In this document: one piece after another, positions 15,989-25,186 of the stretch
Layout: every line of letters begins with the position of its first letter
Position numbering within the stretch: position 1 is the stretch's first letter
Assembly (NCBI RefSeq): GCF_000737065.1
Contig: NZ_AQRC01000008.1
Coordinates: forward strand, 113,351-177,350
Origin: Thioclava atlantica
GTDB taxonomy: Bacteria; Pseudomonadota; Alphaproteobacteria; Rhodobacterales; Rhodobacteraceae
Length of the DNA stretch: 64,000 bases
Reading direction: 5' to 3'
Notes under the pieces: model-generated
Databases searched by the model: none
Told to the model about the DNA's origin: nothing
What the model saw: only the letters and a program-made list of their open reading frames with translations
Position numbers and translations under genes: made by a program

Positions 15989-18900
15989 TCAGGCCACCAG
16001 CGCTTCGGCCTTCTTCAGATCGACCGAGACGAGCTGGCTCACGCCCTGCTCCTGCATCGTCACGCCGAAGAGCCGGTCCATCCGGCTCATCGTCACCGCA
16101 TGGTGGGTGATGATGAGGAAGCGGGTGTCGGTGCGCCGGGTCATCTCGTCCAGCAGGTCGCAGAAGCGGGTCACGTTCGCGTCGTCGAGCGGCGCGTCCA
16201 CCTCGTCGAGCACGCAGATCGGTGCCGGGTTGGCGAGGAACACCGCGAAGATCAGCGCCATCGCGGTCAGGGTCTGTTCGCCGCCCGAGAGGAGCGACAG
16301 CGTCGAGAGCTTCTTGCCCGGCGGCTGGCACATGATCTCGAGGCCCGCTTCCAGCGGGTCATCACTTTCCACCAGTTGCAGATTGGCCGTCCCGCCGCCG
16401 AAGAGGTGGGTGAAGAGGGTGCGGAAATTCTCGTTCACCTGCTCGAAGGCGGTCAGCAGCCTTTCGCGGCCCTCGCGGTTCAGCCCCGAAATCCCGGCGC
16501 GCAGCTTGCGGATCGCCTCTTCGAGATCGGCCTTTTCCTTGACCAGGGCGTCATGCTCTTCCTGCACTTCGCGCGCGTCTTCCTCGGCGCGCAGGTTCAC
16601 CGCGCCGAGGCTTTCGCGCTGCCGCTTGAGGCGGTTCACATCGGCATCGAGCGTGACCGCATCGGGCATCTTGTCGGGATCGGTGTCGAGGCTTTCGAGC
16701 AGTTCCTTCGGGGTCTTCTCGGTCTCTTCCGCGATCCGCTCGGCGGCATAGGCGACGGTCTCGCGGGCGGCGTCGACCCGGGCCTCGGCGCGGGCGCGGG
16801 ATTCGCGCGCCTCGCCGGCCAGACGCTCGGCCTCGCGCTCGGCCAGCTGAGCTTCGCGCAACGCACTCTCGGCGGTCGAGAGCTTGTCCGTCGCATCGGC
16901 CTTGCGCGCCTCGGCATCCGCGATCGCCTCGGACAGTTCGGCACGCTTGGCGGCCAGCTCCTCGGGCGCAGCATTGGCCTCCTTCAGGTCCGCTTCGGTT
17001 TCGGCCTTGCGGGTCGCGAGTTCCGCCGAGCGCCTCTCGGCGGTCTCGAGGCGGTGCCGCCAGCCCGAGATCTCCTTGGTGATCTCCTGCCGGCGCTTGA
17101 GCCGCGCCTCGCCTTCGCGGCGGATCTCGTCATGGCTCGAGCGCTTGGTGAGCATCGTCATCCGCGCGGCCTCGACGGTCATCTTCACCGCCTCGACCTC
17201 GCCGCGTGCGGCGTCGAGATCGGCAAGGGCGTCTTGTGCGTTCTGCGCCTCGCGCAGCGCCATCCGGGCCGCGCTCGCCTCTTCCTCGTGGCGTGCCACC
17301 GCGAGCCGCGCGCTCTCGAGCTTCGAGCCTGCGATCGAGCGATCCGCCTCGGCGCGGCTCAGCGCGCGTCCGGCCTCGGCAAGGCGCCGGTCGGCTTCGC
17401 GGCGGGCTTCACGGGCGGCGGCATCGGCCCGGGTCGCCTCGGCCAGTTGCGTGGTCAGTGCCTCATGCGCCTGCTTGGCCCCTTCCGCGCGCGCGGTCGC
17501 CTCCTCGAGATCGTGCTTGAGTTCGACGAGCCGGTTGAGCTGCTGCAGGCGCAGAGCCGCAGCGGTCGGGGCGTCCTCGGCTCCGGCGCGGAACCCGTCC
17601 CATCGCCAGAGATCGCCCTTGGGCGAGACCAGCCGCTGACCGGGGCGCAGTTCGGGCTGGAGCCGCACGCCCTCCGCGTAATCCGCGACGAGGCCGATCT
17701 GCGAAATCCGGCGCGCCAGAACATCGGGCACATCGACCCGGGCCGAGAGCGGTTCGGCCCCGGCAGGCAGCGGTTGCGGCGCGGCATAATCGGGCAGGGC
17801 GCGCCAGCCGGTGGGGGTGTCCTCGCCGACCTCGGGCGCGCGAAGGTCATCGGCAAGTGCCGCGCCAAGCGCCGCCTCGAAGCCCTTGTCCACCCGCACC
17901 CGGTCGAGAAGCTGATGGCCGCTCGCGGCCTCGCGCTCGACCAGGCGGGCCAGCGCGTTGACCTCGGCGCGCAGCGCGCCGGCTTCGCCCTCGGCCTCGG
18001 ACCGCGCGGCGCGGGCCGCGCTTTCGCGCGATTGCGCCTCGGCGCGGGTCTCGTCGGCGATGGCCAGAGCTTCTTCGGCGGCCTCGGCGGCCTCCTGCGC
18101 CTCGCCCTGCGCGTCCTCGGCGGTCGCGTAATCCTCGCTCGCGGTGGCAAGCGCGGCTTCGGCCGCTTCGGCCGCGGCTTTCGCCTGCGCCGCGGCGGCT
18201 TCGGATTTCTCCGCGGTGGCGCGGTTGTCGGTGACAAGACGCTGGGCCGACTGGTGTCGGGCGGCGAGGCGCGCCACGTCTTCGGTCAGCTCGGAAAGCT
18301 GGGCCTCGCGCTCCTGCAGGATCTGCGCCGCTTCATGAGCGGCATCGGCCGCCATCGCGAGCCGGTCGTCATGGCCTTCCGACGCCTTGGTGATCTGGTC
18401 CTGTTCCCATTCGAGACGGCTGATCGTCTCGCCCGCGTCGCGGTTGAGCCCGGCCTCGCGCTCCATGTCGCGCACCAGCTGTTCGATGCGGCCGCGCAGG
18501 GTCTCGATCCGGGCGAGCGCCTGATCCTCCTGATCGGAGAGCGCGTCGCGCTGCACGGTGAGACGCTGGAGGATCGCGGTCGCGATATTCTCCTCCTCGC
18601 GCAGCGGCGGCAGGGTGTCCTCGTGGGTCTGGCGCGTCGTCGCGGCCTCGCGCGCCGTGCGTTCGGCCTGAGACGCGGCCGTGATCTTCTCGCGATGGCC
18701 TTCCTCGGCCTCGACGCGGGCATTCTCGGCCTCGCGCCAGCGCCGATAGAGCAGCATTCCCTCGGCACGGCGCAGCTCTTCGCCGATCGTGCGATAGCGC
18801 GCGGCCTGCCGGGCCTGCCGCGCGAGCGTCGCGAGCTGGGCGGCGAGCTGTTCGATCACGTCATCGACGCGGGTCAGGTTCTGCTCGGCCCCGTTCAGCT

Positions 18901-19447
18901 TCAACTCGGCCTCGTGGCGGCGCTGGTAGAGCCCGGAGATCCCGGCGGCCTCCTCGAGGACGCGGCGGCGGTTCTTCGGCTTGGCGTTGATCAGCTCGGA
19001 GATCTGGCCCTGCCGCACCAGCGCGGGGCTGTGCGCGCCCGTCGAGGCATCCGCGAAGAGCATCTGCACGTCGCGCGCCCGCACATCCTTGCCGTTGACC
19101 TTGTAGGCGGAACCCGCATCGCGGGTGATCCGGCGCACGATCTCGAGCCCGTCGCTGTCGTTGAAGCCCGAGGGTGCGAGACGTTCCGTATTGTCGATCT
19201 GCAGCGACACTTCCGCGAAATTGCGCGCCCCGCGCGACGAGGCGCCGGCGAAGATCACGTCCTCCATGCCGTCGCCGCGCATCGCCGAGGGGCGGTTCTC
19301 GCCCATCACCCAACGCAGCGCTTCGAGCAGGTTCGACTTGCCGCAGCCATTCGGGCCGACCACGCCCGTCAGCCCGTCATGGATCACGAGATCCGTGGGG
19401 TCCACGAAACTCTTGAAGCCATTGAGACGAAGCCGGGTGAAGCGCAA
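15989..19447 (-). CDS. smc: chromosome segregation protein SMC
   Basis: The protein is 1152 residues, typical of SMC. It is a structural-maintenance ATPase that loads on DNA with ScpAB to organise and separate chromosomes. The N-terminal head has Walker A in VVGPNGCGKSNLLEALRWVMGE (GPNGCGKS); long coiled coils run to a hinge at about residues 500-640; the C-terminal head has the signature LSGGEQTLTAMALIFA and Walker B CVLDEVDAPLDD. The start is TTG at 19447 preceded by AAGGAA. No scpA/scpB is in the window. The opposite strand is open for about 1195 codons, a composition artefact. Confidence 0.97.
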   Translation of the reverse strand: MRFTRLRLNGFKSFVDPTDLVIHDGLTGVVGPNGCGKSNLLEALRWVMGENRPSAMRGDGMEDVIFAGASSRGARNFAEVSLQIDNTERLAPSGFNDSDGLEIVRRITRDAGSAYKVNGKDVRARDVQMLFADASTGAHSPALVRQGQISELINAKPKNRRRVLEEAAGISGLYQRRHEAELKLNGAEQNLTRVDDVIEQLAAQLATLARQARQAARYRTIGEELRRAEGMLLYRRWREAENARVEAEEGHREKITAASQAERTAREAATTRQTHEDTLPPLREEENIATAILQRLTVQRDALSDQEDQALARIETLRGRIEQLVRDMEREAGLNRDAGETISRLEWEQDQITKASEGHDDRLAMAADAAHEAAQILQEREAQLSELTEDVARLAARHQSAQRLVTDNRATAEKSEAAAAQAKAAAEAAEAALATASEDYATAEDAQGEAQEAAEAAEEALAIADETRAEAQSRESAARAARSEAEGEAGALRAEVNALARLVEREAASGHQLLDRVRVDKGFEAALGAALADDLRAPEVGEDTPTGWRALPDYAAPQPLPAGAEPLSARVDVPDVLARRISQIGLVADYAEGVRLQPELRPGQRLVSPKGDLWRWDGFRAGAEDAPTAAALRLQQLNRLVELKHDLEEATARAEGAKQAHEALTTQLAEATRADAAAREARREADRRLAEAGRALSRAEADRSIAGSKLESARLAVARHEEEASAARMALREAQNAQDALADLDAARGEVEAVKMTVEAARMTMLTKRSSHDEIRREGEARLKRRQEITKEISGWRHRLETAERRSAELATRKAETEADLKEANAAPEELAAKRAELSEAIADAEARKADATDKLSTAESALREAQLAEREAERLAGEARESRARAEARVDAARETVAYAAERIAEETEKTPKELLESLDTDPDKMPDAVTLDADVNRLKRQRESLGAVNLRAEEDAREVQEEHDALVKEKADLEEAIRKLRAGISGLNREGRERLLTAFEQVNENFRTLFTHLFGGGTANLQLVESDDPLEAGLEIMCQPPGKKLSTLSLLSGGEQTLTAMALIFAVFLANPAPICVLDEVDAPLDDANVTRFCDLLDEMTRRTDTRFLIITHHAVTMSRMDRLFGVTMQEQGVSQLVSVDLKKAEALVA

Positions 19448-19717
19448 ATGCCGTTCCTTTCCGAATCTCGGATGCGATTAGGGAAGTGTCCGTAGAGCAG
19501 GTCTTCGAGTCAACGAAAACACCCTTCATCTGGGAGGGCCCCGCCCGTTATCCACAAGATATTGGCGTATTCCCGCCCAAACCGGCCTTCAGGAGCGGGT
19601 GACGCAAGGTCGGCCGCGGCGCAGGAAAGCTTGATCTCGGGTGGAGACGAGCGCCGCTTCGACCTTTCCTTTTACGGCGGCTGCCGTAGCATCGGGACAG
19701 CGTGCAAGGAGGCTTCC
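19448..19717. promoter_or_regulatory. smc/lrgA divergent intergenic region with a consensus DnaA box
   Basis: This 270-base spacer separates divergent smc and lrgA. It contains TTATCCACA at 19548-19556, a perfect match to the strong DnaA box. I see only one box and no AT-rich unwinding element, so an origin is unlikely; replication-coupled control of smc is a possibility. Nothing else in the spacer is recognisable. Confidence 0.45.
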
Positions 19718-20074
19718 ATGATCCCCGCCCTGACCCTGATCCTTCTCTCCCAGCTTGCCGGCGAGACGATTTCGCGCGGGCTCGGCCTGCCGCTTCCGGG
19801 CCCGGTTCTGGGGATGATCTTCCTGCTGGTCGCGATGAGCGTCTCGGAGCGGATACAGGCTATCGTCCGGCCGGTGGCGCAATTCATCCTCTCGCACCTG
19901 TCGCTGCTGTTCGTGCCGGCGGGGGTGGGGATCGTCGCCCATCTCGACGCGCTCCGCGCGCATGGGGTGGGGGTTCTGGTCGCGCTGATCGGCTCGACCA
20001 TGCTCGCCATCGTGGTCGGCGCCGCGGCCTTCGTCTGGGTGGCGAAGCTGACCGGGAGCAAGGCCGATGACTGA
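19718..20074 (+). CDS. lrgA: CidA/LrgA family holin-like membrane protein
   Basis: A 118-residue membrane protein with four predicted helices. GLGLPLPGPVLGMIFLLVAM is the family signature, and the pattern of the following segments fits LrgA/CidA. These proteins with LrgB were linked to murein hydrolase control and, in some bacteria and plants, to pyruvate or glycolate transport. ATG 19718 has a good AAGGAGG ribosome binding site. It overlaps lrgB by eight bases, so the pair is translationally coupled. Confidence 0.93.
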   Translation: MIPALTLILLSQLAGETISRGLGLPLPGPVLGMIFLLVAMSVSERIQAIVRPVAQFILSHLSLLFVPAGVGIVAHLDALRAHGVGVLVALIGSTMLAIVVGAAAFVWVAKLTGSKADD

Positions 20075-20783
20075 TCCGTTCAAGCTCTGGTCCTATCTGT
20101 CCGCAACGCCGCTCCTGTGGCTCTGGGCCACGCTGGTCGCCTACTGGATCGGCGACACGATCTTCCGCGCCGTCGGGCGCAATCCTTTCGCCAATCCGGT
20201 GATGATCGCGGTGATCCTGCTCGGGGGCGTGCTGCTGGCGACCGGCACGCCCTATCACCGTTACTTCGACGGCGCGCAATTCGTGCATTTCATGCTCGGC
20301 CCCGCGACGGTCTGCCTGGCGGTGCCGCTCCATGCGAACCTGCCGAAGGTGCGGCGCGCGGCCCTGCCGATCCTCGCGGCGCTGGTGGCGGGCTCTGCCA
20401 CCGCGATCGTCTCGGTGCTCGCGATCGCGAAGGCGATGGGGGCGGGGCCGGAACTCTTGGCCTCGCTCGCGCCGAAATCGGTGACCGCGCCGGTCGCGAT
20501 CGGGATCTCGCAGGAGCTCGGGGGCGAGCCCTCGCTGACCGCGGCGCTCGTGATCCTCACCGGAATGATCGGGGCCATCACCGTGACGCCGATGCTCAAT
20601 GCGCTGCGCTTTCGCGACTGGCGCGCGCGGGGGCTCGCGGTGGGCGTGGCTGCGCATGGGATCGGGACGGCGCGCGCCTTTCAGGTGCACGAGACCGCAG
20701 GCGCCTTCGCCTCGATCGGGATGGGGCTGAACGCGGTGCTGACCGCCTTTCTCGCCCCCGTCCTGCTCAGCCTGTTCGGTTAG
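20067..20783 (+). CDS. lrgB: LrgB family membrane protein
   Basis: The protein is 238 residues with several hydrophobic helices. The marker blocks are RNPFANPVMIAVILLGGVLL, FMLGPATVCLAVPLH and SLAPKSVTAPVAIGISQELGG followed by GIGTARAFQVHETAGAF, all typical of LrgB/YohK. It works with LrgA upstream, as two-component membrane systems of this type do. The stop codon overlaps that of the convergent channel gene by four bases, so transcripts of the two must overlap. Confidence 0.95.
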   Translation: MTDPFKLWSYLSATPLLWLWATLVAYWIGDTIFRAVGRNPFANPVMIAVILLGGVLLATGTPYHRYFDGAQFVHFMLGPATVCLAVPLHANLPKVRRAALPILAALVAGSATAIVSVLAIAKAMGAGPELLASLAPKSVTAPVAIGISQELGGEPSLTAALVILTGMIGAITVTPMLNALRFRDWRARGLAVGVAAHGIGTARAFQVHETAGAFASIGMGLNAVLTAFLAPVLLSLFG

Positions 20784-21436
20784 AAATTCCGCGGCGGGCG
20801 CGCCTTGTAGACCGGCAGCCGCCAGCCGAAACACAGCGAGCCCGCACGCAGGGTGAAGGTCACCCCGCCGCAGATCAGGAGCGCGGTGAAACTGTCCAGC
20901 CCCGCCCCGCTCGCGATCAAGGCCGAGGCCGCACCCGCGAAGGCGCAGGTGAGATAGAGCTCGCCCTGCTTGAGAACCAGCGGCACCTCGTTGCATACGA
21001 CATCGCGCATCAGCCCGCCGAAGGTGCCGGTCACCACGCCCATGATCAGCACGATCGAGGGCCCGTGGCCGAGCCGCATCGTCACCGCGACCCCGGCAGG
21101 CACCGCGACCGCAAGCGCGCAGGCATCGAGCCAGAGCAGCGCGCGGTAGCGGCTCTCCAGAAGATGCGCGGTGAAGAACACGGCCACCGCCGCGCCGGCC
21201 GCGATCAGAACATAGGTCGGATCGCCGACCCAGAAGACCGGGTCGCGGCCCAGCAGCAGGTCGCGCAGGGTGCCGCCGCCAACGGCGGTGAGCGCCGCGA
21301 TGAAGATGAAGCCGACGATGTCGAGCTGCTGGCGCGAGGCGACCAGCGCCCCGGTGAGCGCGAAGACCAGAACCGCCGCATAATCGAGCCCCGCTCCGAT
21401 CGGCAGATCGGCCGCCCAGGCGGGCAGGGCGCTCAT
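20780..21436 (-). CDS. trimeric intracellular cation (TRIC) channel family protein (YicG/UPF0126)
   Basis: A 218-residue integral membrane protein with about seven helices in two repeated halves; each half carries the glycine motif ([13 protein letters not shown] and [17 protein letters not shown]) that defines the UPF0126/TRIC family. Bacterial members form homotrimeric potassium channels. The C-terminal stop is shared with lrgB on the other strand. ATG 21436 overlaps the rnhA stop, so it is transcribed with rnhA. Confidence 0.93.
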   Translation of the reverse strand: MSALPAWAADLPIGAGLDYAAVLVFALTGALVASRQQLDIVGFIFIAALTAVGGGTLRDLLLGRDPVFWVGDPTYVLIAAGAAVAVFFTAHLLESRYRALLWLDACALAVAVPAGVAVTMRLGHGPSIVLIMGVVTGTFGGLMRDVVCNEVPLVLKQGELYLTCAFAGAASALIASGAGLDSFTALLICGGVTFTLRAGSLCFGWRLPVYKARPPRNF

Positions 21437-21897
21437 CCGGCCTTGCCCGGCTTGAAGGGCTCCATCCCGGCGCGCGCGAGTTCGTCGGCGCGCTCGTTCT
21501 CAGGATGCCCGGCATGGCCCTTGATCCATTCCCAGGTCACCTGATGGCGGCGCTGCGCCTCGTCGAGCCGTTGCCAGAGATCGACATTCTTCACCGGCTT
21601 GCGGGCGGCGGTCTTCCAGCCATTGCGCTTCCAGCCGTGAATCCAGCCGGTCACCCCGTTCTTCACATAGGCGGAGTCGGTGGTGATCGTGATCTCGGCC
21701 GGACGCGCCAGCACTTCGAGCGCGTTGATCGCGGCGAGAAGCTCCATGCGATTGTTCGTGGTCTCGGCCTCGCCGCCCGAGAGCTCGCGCTCCTTGACGA
21801 TCCGGTCGCCATCCATCGCGCGCATCAGAACACCCCAGCCTCCGGGGCCGGGATTGCCGCTGCACGCACCGTCGGTCCAGGCGAAGAGTTTAGTCAT
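21433..21897 (-). CDS. rnhA: ribonuclease HI
   Basis: The protein is 154 residues, matching E. coli RNase HI (155). It cleaves RNA in RNA-DNA hybrids. The catalytic carboxylates are in place: [16 protein letters not shown] (Asp), [10 protein letters not shown] (Glu), [10 protein letters not shown] (Asp) and NERADELA (Asp), with the active-site loop His in [11 protein letters not shown] 21897 is the family start ([10 protein letters not shown]). It overlaps the GST gene upstream by eight bases and the TRIC gene downstream by four. Confidence 0.97.
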   Translation of the reverse strand: MTKLFAWTDGACSGNPGPGGWGVLMRAMDGDRIVKERELSGGEAETTNNRMELLAAINALEVLARPAEITITTDSAYVKNGVTGWIHGWKRNGWKTAARKPVKNVDLWQRLDEAQRRHQVTWEWIKGHAGHPENERADELARAGMEPFKPGKAG

Positions 21898-22495
21898 GAA
21901 GGCCGATATATCCGTCGAGAGAAGCGATCCGCGCAAGCCAGTTCCGGAGCGCGGGGAAGGGAGAGAGGTCATAGCCGCCACGCGTCTCGGCGGTGTGGGT
22001 ATAGGCATAGAGGCAGATATCCGCGAGGCTCAGCGCGGTCCCCGCAAGCCAGTCGTGCCGGGCCAGACGGTCGTCCATGATCTGCAGCAGGCCGTTGCCG
22101 CGATCGAGCAGGCGCGCGAGCGCCTCGGGCGTCGCGTCGGCCTTGCGATGGGGATACTGGAGCAGCGCCGCACGCACCGCGATCACGCCCTCATGCTGGT
22201 TTTGCTCCCAGAACATCCAGCTGAGCATCCGCGCCCTCTCGAACGCATCCGCGGGGATGTATGGGGTACCCTCGCCCAGATAGCACAGGATCGCGTTCGA
22301 TTCCGCGAGCACACGCCCGTCATCGAGATGCAGGGCGGGGGCTTTGCCGAAGGGGAGCGCGCCGCTCGCATGGGCCTCGGCCAGCGCGGCGCTGCCATAT
22401 TCCACGTCGATCCGGTCATATGCCTGCCCGAGCAGCGCGAGCAGCAGCCGCAGCTTGTAGCTGTTGCCCGAGGAGGGCATCGAATAGAGTTTCAT
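21890..22495 (-). CDS. glutathione S-transferase family protein
   Basis: The protein is 201 residues with an N-terminal thioredoxin-like domain ([40 protein letters not shown] with the glutathione-binding Glu-Ser pair) and an all-helical C-terminal domain containing [18 protein letters not shown] (the N-capping box). The serine near residue 9 suggests a serine- or cysteine-type bacterial GST. The electrophilic substrate is unknown. It lies in the ispH-rnhA run of minus-strand genes, four bases after the DUF3429 gene. Confidence 0.92.
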   Translation of the reverse strand: MKLYSMPSSGNSYKLRLLLALLGQAYDRIDVEYGSAALAEAHASGALPFGKAPALHLDDGRVLAESNAILCYLGEGTPYIPADAFERARMLSWMFWEQNQHEGVIAVRAALLQYPHRKADATPEALARLLDRGNGLLQIMDDRLARHDWLAGTALSLADICLYAYTHTAETRGGYDLSPFPALRNWLARIASLDGYIGLHD

Positions 22496-22499
22496 CGGA

Positions 22500-22928
22500 T
22501 CACACCCGCACAAGCGCGATCAGACAGGCCACGACCACCGCGGTCAGCCCGATGCGCAGTTTCAGCCACCAGCCAGGCGCGAGCCCCTCGCGCTGGAAGA
22601 GCCAGTCGAGCGGCAGCAGTGCGAGAAAGCCGATCAACAGCACGAAATTCACCGGGACACCGAAAGCGACCAGAGCGATGAAGGCGAGGACCGGCGTGAC
22701 GGCGAGGATATAGGCCATGTCCCAGTCGCCCTTCGCGGCAAAGCCCCAGAGGCTTCCTGCCATGAAGCAGAAGATCATCAGACCATAGGCCAGAACCGCG
22801 ACGCGGGGCTGCGCCACGAGCGCGAAGGCGCCGGTCTGCACCGCGAGCACGCCCCAGACGAAGGGGATCAGCCCGGCAAGGCCGAGCACGAGCGCCGTGC
22901 CCGGGATCTTCGGGCCGAGCCCGCGCAT
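22500..22928 (-). CDS. DUF3429 family inner-membrane protein
   Basis: The protein is 142 residues with about five hydrophobic segments; MIFCFMAGSLWGFAAKGDW is the characteristic family stretch. The function of DUF3429 proteins is not known. ATG 22928 shares bases with the ispH stop (TGATG), and a GTG one codon earlier is the alternative. Coupling to ispH and to the GST gene implies one transcript. Confidence 0.85.
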   Translation of the reverse strand: MRGLGPKIPGTALVLGLAGLIPFVWGVLAVQTGAFALVAQPRVAVLAYGLMIFCFMAGSLWGFAAKGDWDMAYILAVTPVLAFIALVAFGVPVNFVLLIGFLALLPLDWLFQREGLAPGWWLKLRIGLTAVVVACLIALVRV

Positions 22929-23875
22929 CACGCGACCTCCCGCAATACGCGCGGCACCTTGAACTCGATATCCTCGCGCGCGGTCTCGATCTGGTCGACG
23001 GTCAGGTCGAAGCGCGCGCGGAACGCGTCGATGACCTCGTCGATCAGGACCTCGGGGGCGCTTGCGCCTGCGGTCACGCCCACGGCCTTCGCGCCTTCAA
23101 GCGCGCGCCAGTCGATATCCTCGGCCCGCTGCACGAGTTGCGCATAGGCACAGCCGGCGGCGCGGCCGACCTCGACGAGACGACGCGAATTCGAGGAATT
23201 GGGCGCACCGATCACCAGAAGCGCGTCGATCCGCGGCGCCATTTCCTTCACCGCGGCCTGACGGTTGGTCGTGGCGTAGCAGATGTCTTCCTTGGCCGGG
23301 CCGACGATCGCGGGGAAGCGCGCCTGAAGCGCGGCGACGATCGCGGCGGTATCGTCGACCGAGAGCGTGGTCTGGGTGATGAAGGCAAGCTGCTCGGGAT
23401 CGCGCGGGGTGATCGTGGCGACATCCTCGACCGTTTCGACCAGCAGCACCTCGCCCTCGGGCAGCTGGCCCATCGTGCCCAGAACTTCCGGATGTCCGGC
23501 ATGGCCGATCATCACCATCTGTAGGCCGCTCTGCGAGTGGCGCTCCGCCTCCTTGTGGACCTTGCTCACCAGCGGGCAGGTCGCATCGACGAAGATCATC
23601 TCGCGCCGCTCGGCCTCGGCCGGCACCGATTTCGGCACGCCATGGGCCGAAAAGATCACCGGCCGGTCATCGGGGCATTCGTCGAGCTCCTCGACGAAGA
23701 CCGCACCCTTCTTGCGCAGCGTGTCCACGACGTATTTGTTATGGACGATCTCGTGGCGGACATAGACCGGCGCGCCCCATTTCTCGAGCGCCATTTCCAC
23801 GATCTTGATCGCGCGATCGACGCCCGCGCAGAATCCGCGGGGCGCGGCGAGATAGAGGGTCAGGGACGGTTTCAT
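22928..23875 (-). CDS. ispH: 4-hydroxy-3-methylbut-2-enyl diphosphate reductase
   Basis: A 315-residue iron-sulfur enzyme of the non-mevalonate pathway; it makes IPP and DMAPP from HMBPP. The three cluster-ligand cysteines are visible in [28 protein letters not shown] and [14 protein letters not shown]. Substrate-binding His residues occur in [10 protein letters not shown] and FSAHGVPK, and the SxN motif in [11 protein letters not shown]. The length is normal. ATG 23875 follows AAAGGAGAGCG. It is the first gene of the ispH-DUF3429-GST-rnhA-TRIC run. Confidence 0.97.
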   Translation of the reverse strand: MKPSLTLYLAAPRGFCAGVDRAIKIVEMALEKWGAPVYVRHEIVHNKYVVDTLRKKGAVFVEELDECPDDRPVIFSAHGVPKSVPAEAERREMIFVDATCPLVSKVHKEAERHSQSGLQMVMIGHAGHPEVLGTMGQLPEGEVLLVETVEDVATITPRDPEQLAFITQTTLSVDDTAAIVAALQARFPAIVGPAKEDICYATTNRQAAVKEMAPRIDALLVIGAPNSSNSRRLVEVGRAAGCAYAQLVQRAEDIDWRALEGAKAVGVTAGASAPEVLIDEVIDAFRARFDLTVDQIETAREDIEFKVPRVLREVA

Positions 23876-23937
23876 CGCGCTCTCCTTTGTCTTGGCCCCA
23901 GACCTAAAACGCCGAGGCCACCGCGTCCAGTGTTCGA

Positions 23938-24384
23938 TCAGTTCACCAGGCCGATCGCACCCGCGGTCAACCAGGCCAGAACGGCGTAGCGGCCCGCCTT
24001 GGCGACAAAGACCAGCGGCACGAAGATCCACAGCGACATGCGCAAAATGCCCGCCACGAGGCAGATCAGATCGCCGCCGGGCGCCCAGCTCAGCAGAAGG
24101 AGCCCGATGCCCCAGCGTTCGAACCAGCGATGCCCGCGCGCAAGCTGCGCCTCGGTCGCGGGAAACCATTTGCGGTCGCGCCAATGCGTCACCCCATAGC
24201 CGAGCGCGTAGGTGACGAGCGAGCCGATCGTGTTGCCCACCGCCCCCACGAGGATCAGCTGCCAGATCGGCGCGGTTCCGGCCGTCTGCAGTCCGACGAA
24301 GACGATCTCGGACTGGAACGGGATCGGGGTCGCGGCCAGCAGGGCCGAGACGAAGAGGCCGATCAGGGAAGCGTTCTCGAGCAT
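23938..24384 (-). CDS. YqaA/DedA-like membrane protein (VTT/SNARE-associated domain)
   Basis: The protein is 148 residues with hydrophobic helices and the YqaA-type arrangement: [19 protein letters not shown] at the start, then [18 protein letters not shown] (the re-entrant glycine-rich motif) and [16 protein letters not shown]. DedA/VTT relatives include membrane lipid scramblases or flippases (for example of undecaprenyl phosphate); the role of YqaA itself is not settled. A terminator lies upstream, between it and the NYN gene, so it likely has its own promoter. Confidence 0.88.
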   Translation of the reverse strand: MLENASLIGLFVSALLAATPIPFQSEIVFVGLQTAGTAPIWQLILVGAVGNTIGSLVTYALGYGVTHWRDRKWFPATEAQLARGHRWFERWGIGLLLLSWAPGGDLICLVAGILRMSLWIFVPLVFVAKAGRYAVLAWLTAGAIGLVN

Positions 24385-24406
24385 CGAGCGTGGCTCCGGT
24401 TGAGCG

Positions 24407-24438
24407 AAAAGGGCGCGCGGTTTGCCCGCGCGCCCCTT
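24407..24438 (-). terminator. rho-independent terminator for the NYN-domain gene
   Basis: GGGCGCGCGG and CCGCGCGCCC form a ten-base stem with a five-base loop; on the minus strand it ends in TTTT. It lies 30-odd bases after the stop of the NYN-domain gene. Confidence 0.85.
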
Positions 24439-24471
24439 CAAGCATGTTTTTGATCCGGCGTCAGGCCTCGA

Positions 24472-25035
24472 TCAGACCGTTTCGGCGGTTTCCTCTTCGC
24501 GCGTCTCGCGCGGCGGGCGACCGATCACTTCGCGAAGCGCGTCGAGTTCGATGAAGTTGTCGGCCTGGCGACGCAGCTCATCCGCGATCATCGGTGGTTG
24601 GCTGCGGATGGTCGAGACCACCGAGACGCGGCAGCCCTGACGCTGGAGGCTTTCGACCAGCGGGCGGAAATCGCCGTCGCCCGAGAACAGCACGATATGG
24701 TCGAGGCGCGGTGCGAGTTCCATCGCATCGACCGCCAGCTCGATATCCATGTTGCCCTTCACCTTCCTGCGTCCCATCGAGTCGGTGTATTCCTTGGCAG
24801 GCTTCGTCACCATCGCGTAGCCGTTGTAGTTCAGCCAGTCGACCAGCGGGCGGATCGGCGAATACTCTTCGTTCTCGAGAAGCGCGGTATAGTAGAAGGC
24901 CCGCAGGAGCTTGCCCCTGCGTTCGAATTCCTGCCGCAGCAATTTGTAGTCGATGTCGAAACCCAGGGCTTTCGCCGCCGCGTAAAGATTGGAGCCGTCG
25001 ATAAACAGGGCCAGCCGTTCGTCCTTGTAGAACAT
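24472..25035 (-). CDS. NYN-domain protein (LabA/DUF88-like, PIN-fold nuclease)
   Basis: The protein is 187 residues. The motifs are LALFIDGSNLYAAAK (first acidic residue), MDIELAVDAM (second) and HIVLFSGDGDFRPLV (SGDxDF, third), which form the acidic metal site of the PIN-like NYN nuclease fold, expected to act on RNA. Targets are unknown. ATG 25035 was chosen over an in-frame GTG 15 bases upstream because it is the family start (MFYKDERLALF) and GAGG precedes it. It is divergent from folK. Confidence 0.9.
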   Translation of the reverse strand: MFYKDERLALFIDGSNLYAAAKALGFDIDYKLLRQEFERRGKLLRAFYYTALLENEEYSPIRPLVDWLNYNGYAMVTKPAKEYTDSMGRRKVKGNMDIELAVDAMELAPRLDHIVLFSGDGDFRPLVESLQRQGCRVSVVSTIRSQPPMIADELRRQADNFIELDALREVIGRPPRETREEETAETV

Positions 25036-25186
25036 TAAGTCCTCATACACAGGTGAAGTCGGCGCCCGAAATCAGTTTGAATGTGCGAACCAATTGAACA
25101 TAATCAACTCAGCACGTATGAGCTGGGCGCTCCACGATTTAACATTCGACATATCGCATTTTGCGACCGGAGCGAAAACTGTCTAT

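Noticed and set aside
15908..19495. An open frame of 1195 codons on the plus strand, opposite smc
   Set aside because: It is antisense to smc across its whole length, has no known motif and repeats low-complexity residues; high third-position GC keeps the reverse frame open.
19448..19717. Replication origin at the DnaA box
   Set aside because: Only one box, no AT-rich region, no dnaA, parAB or gidA nearby.
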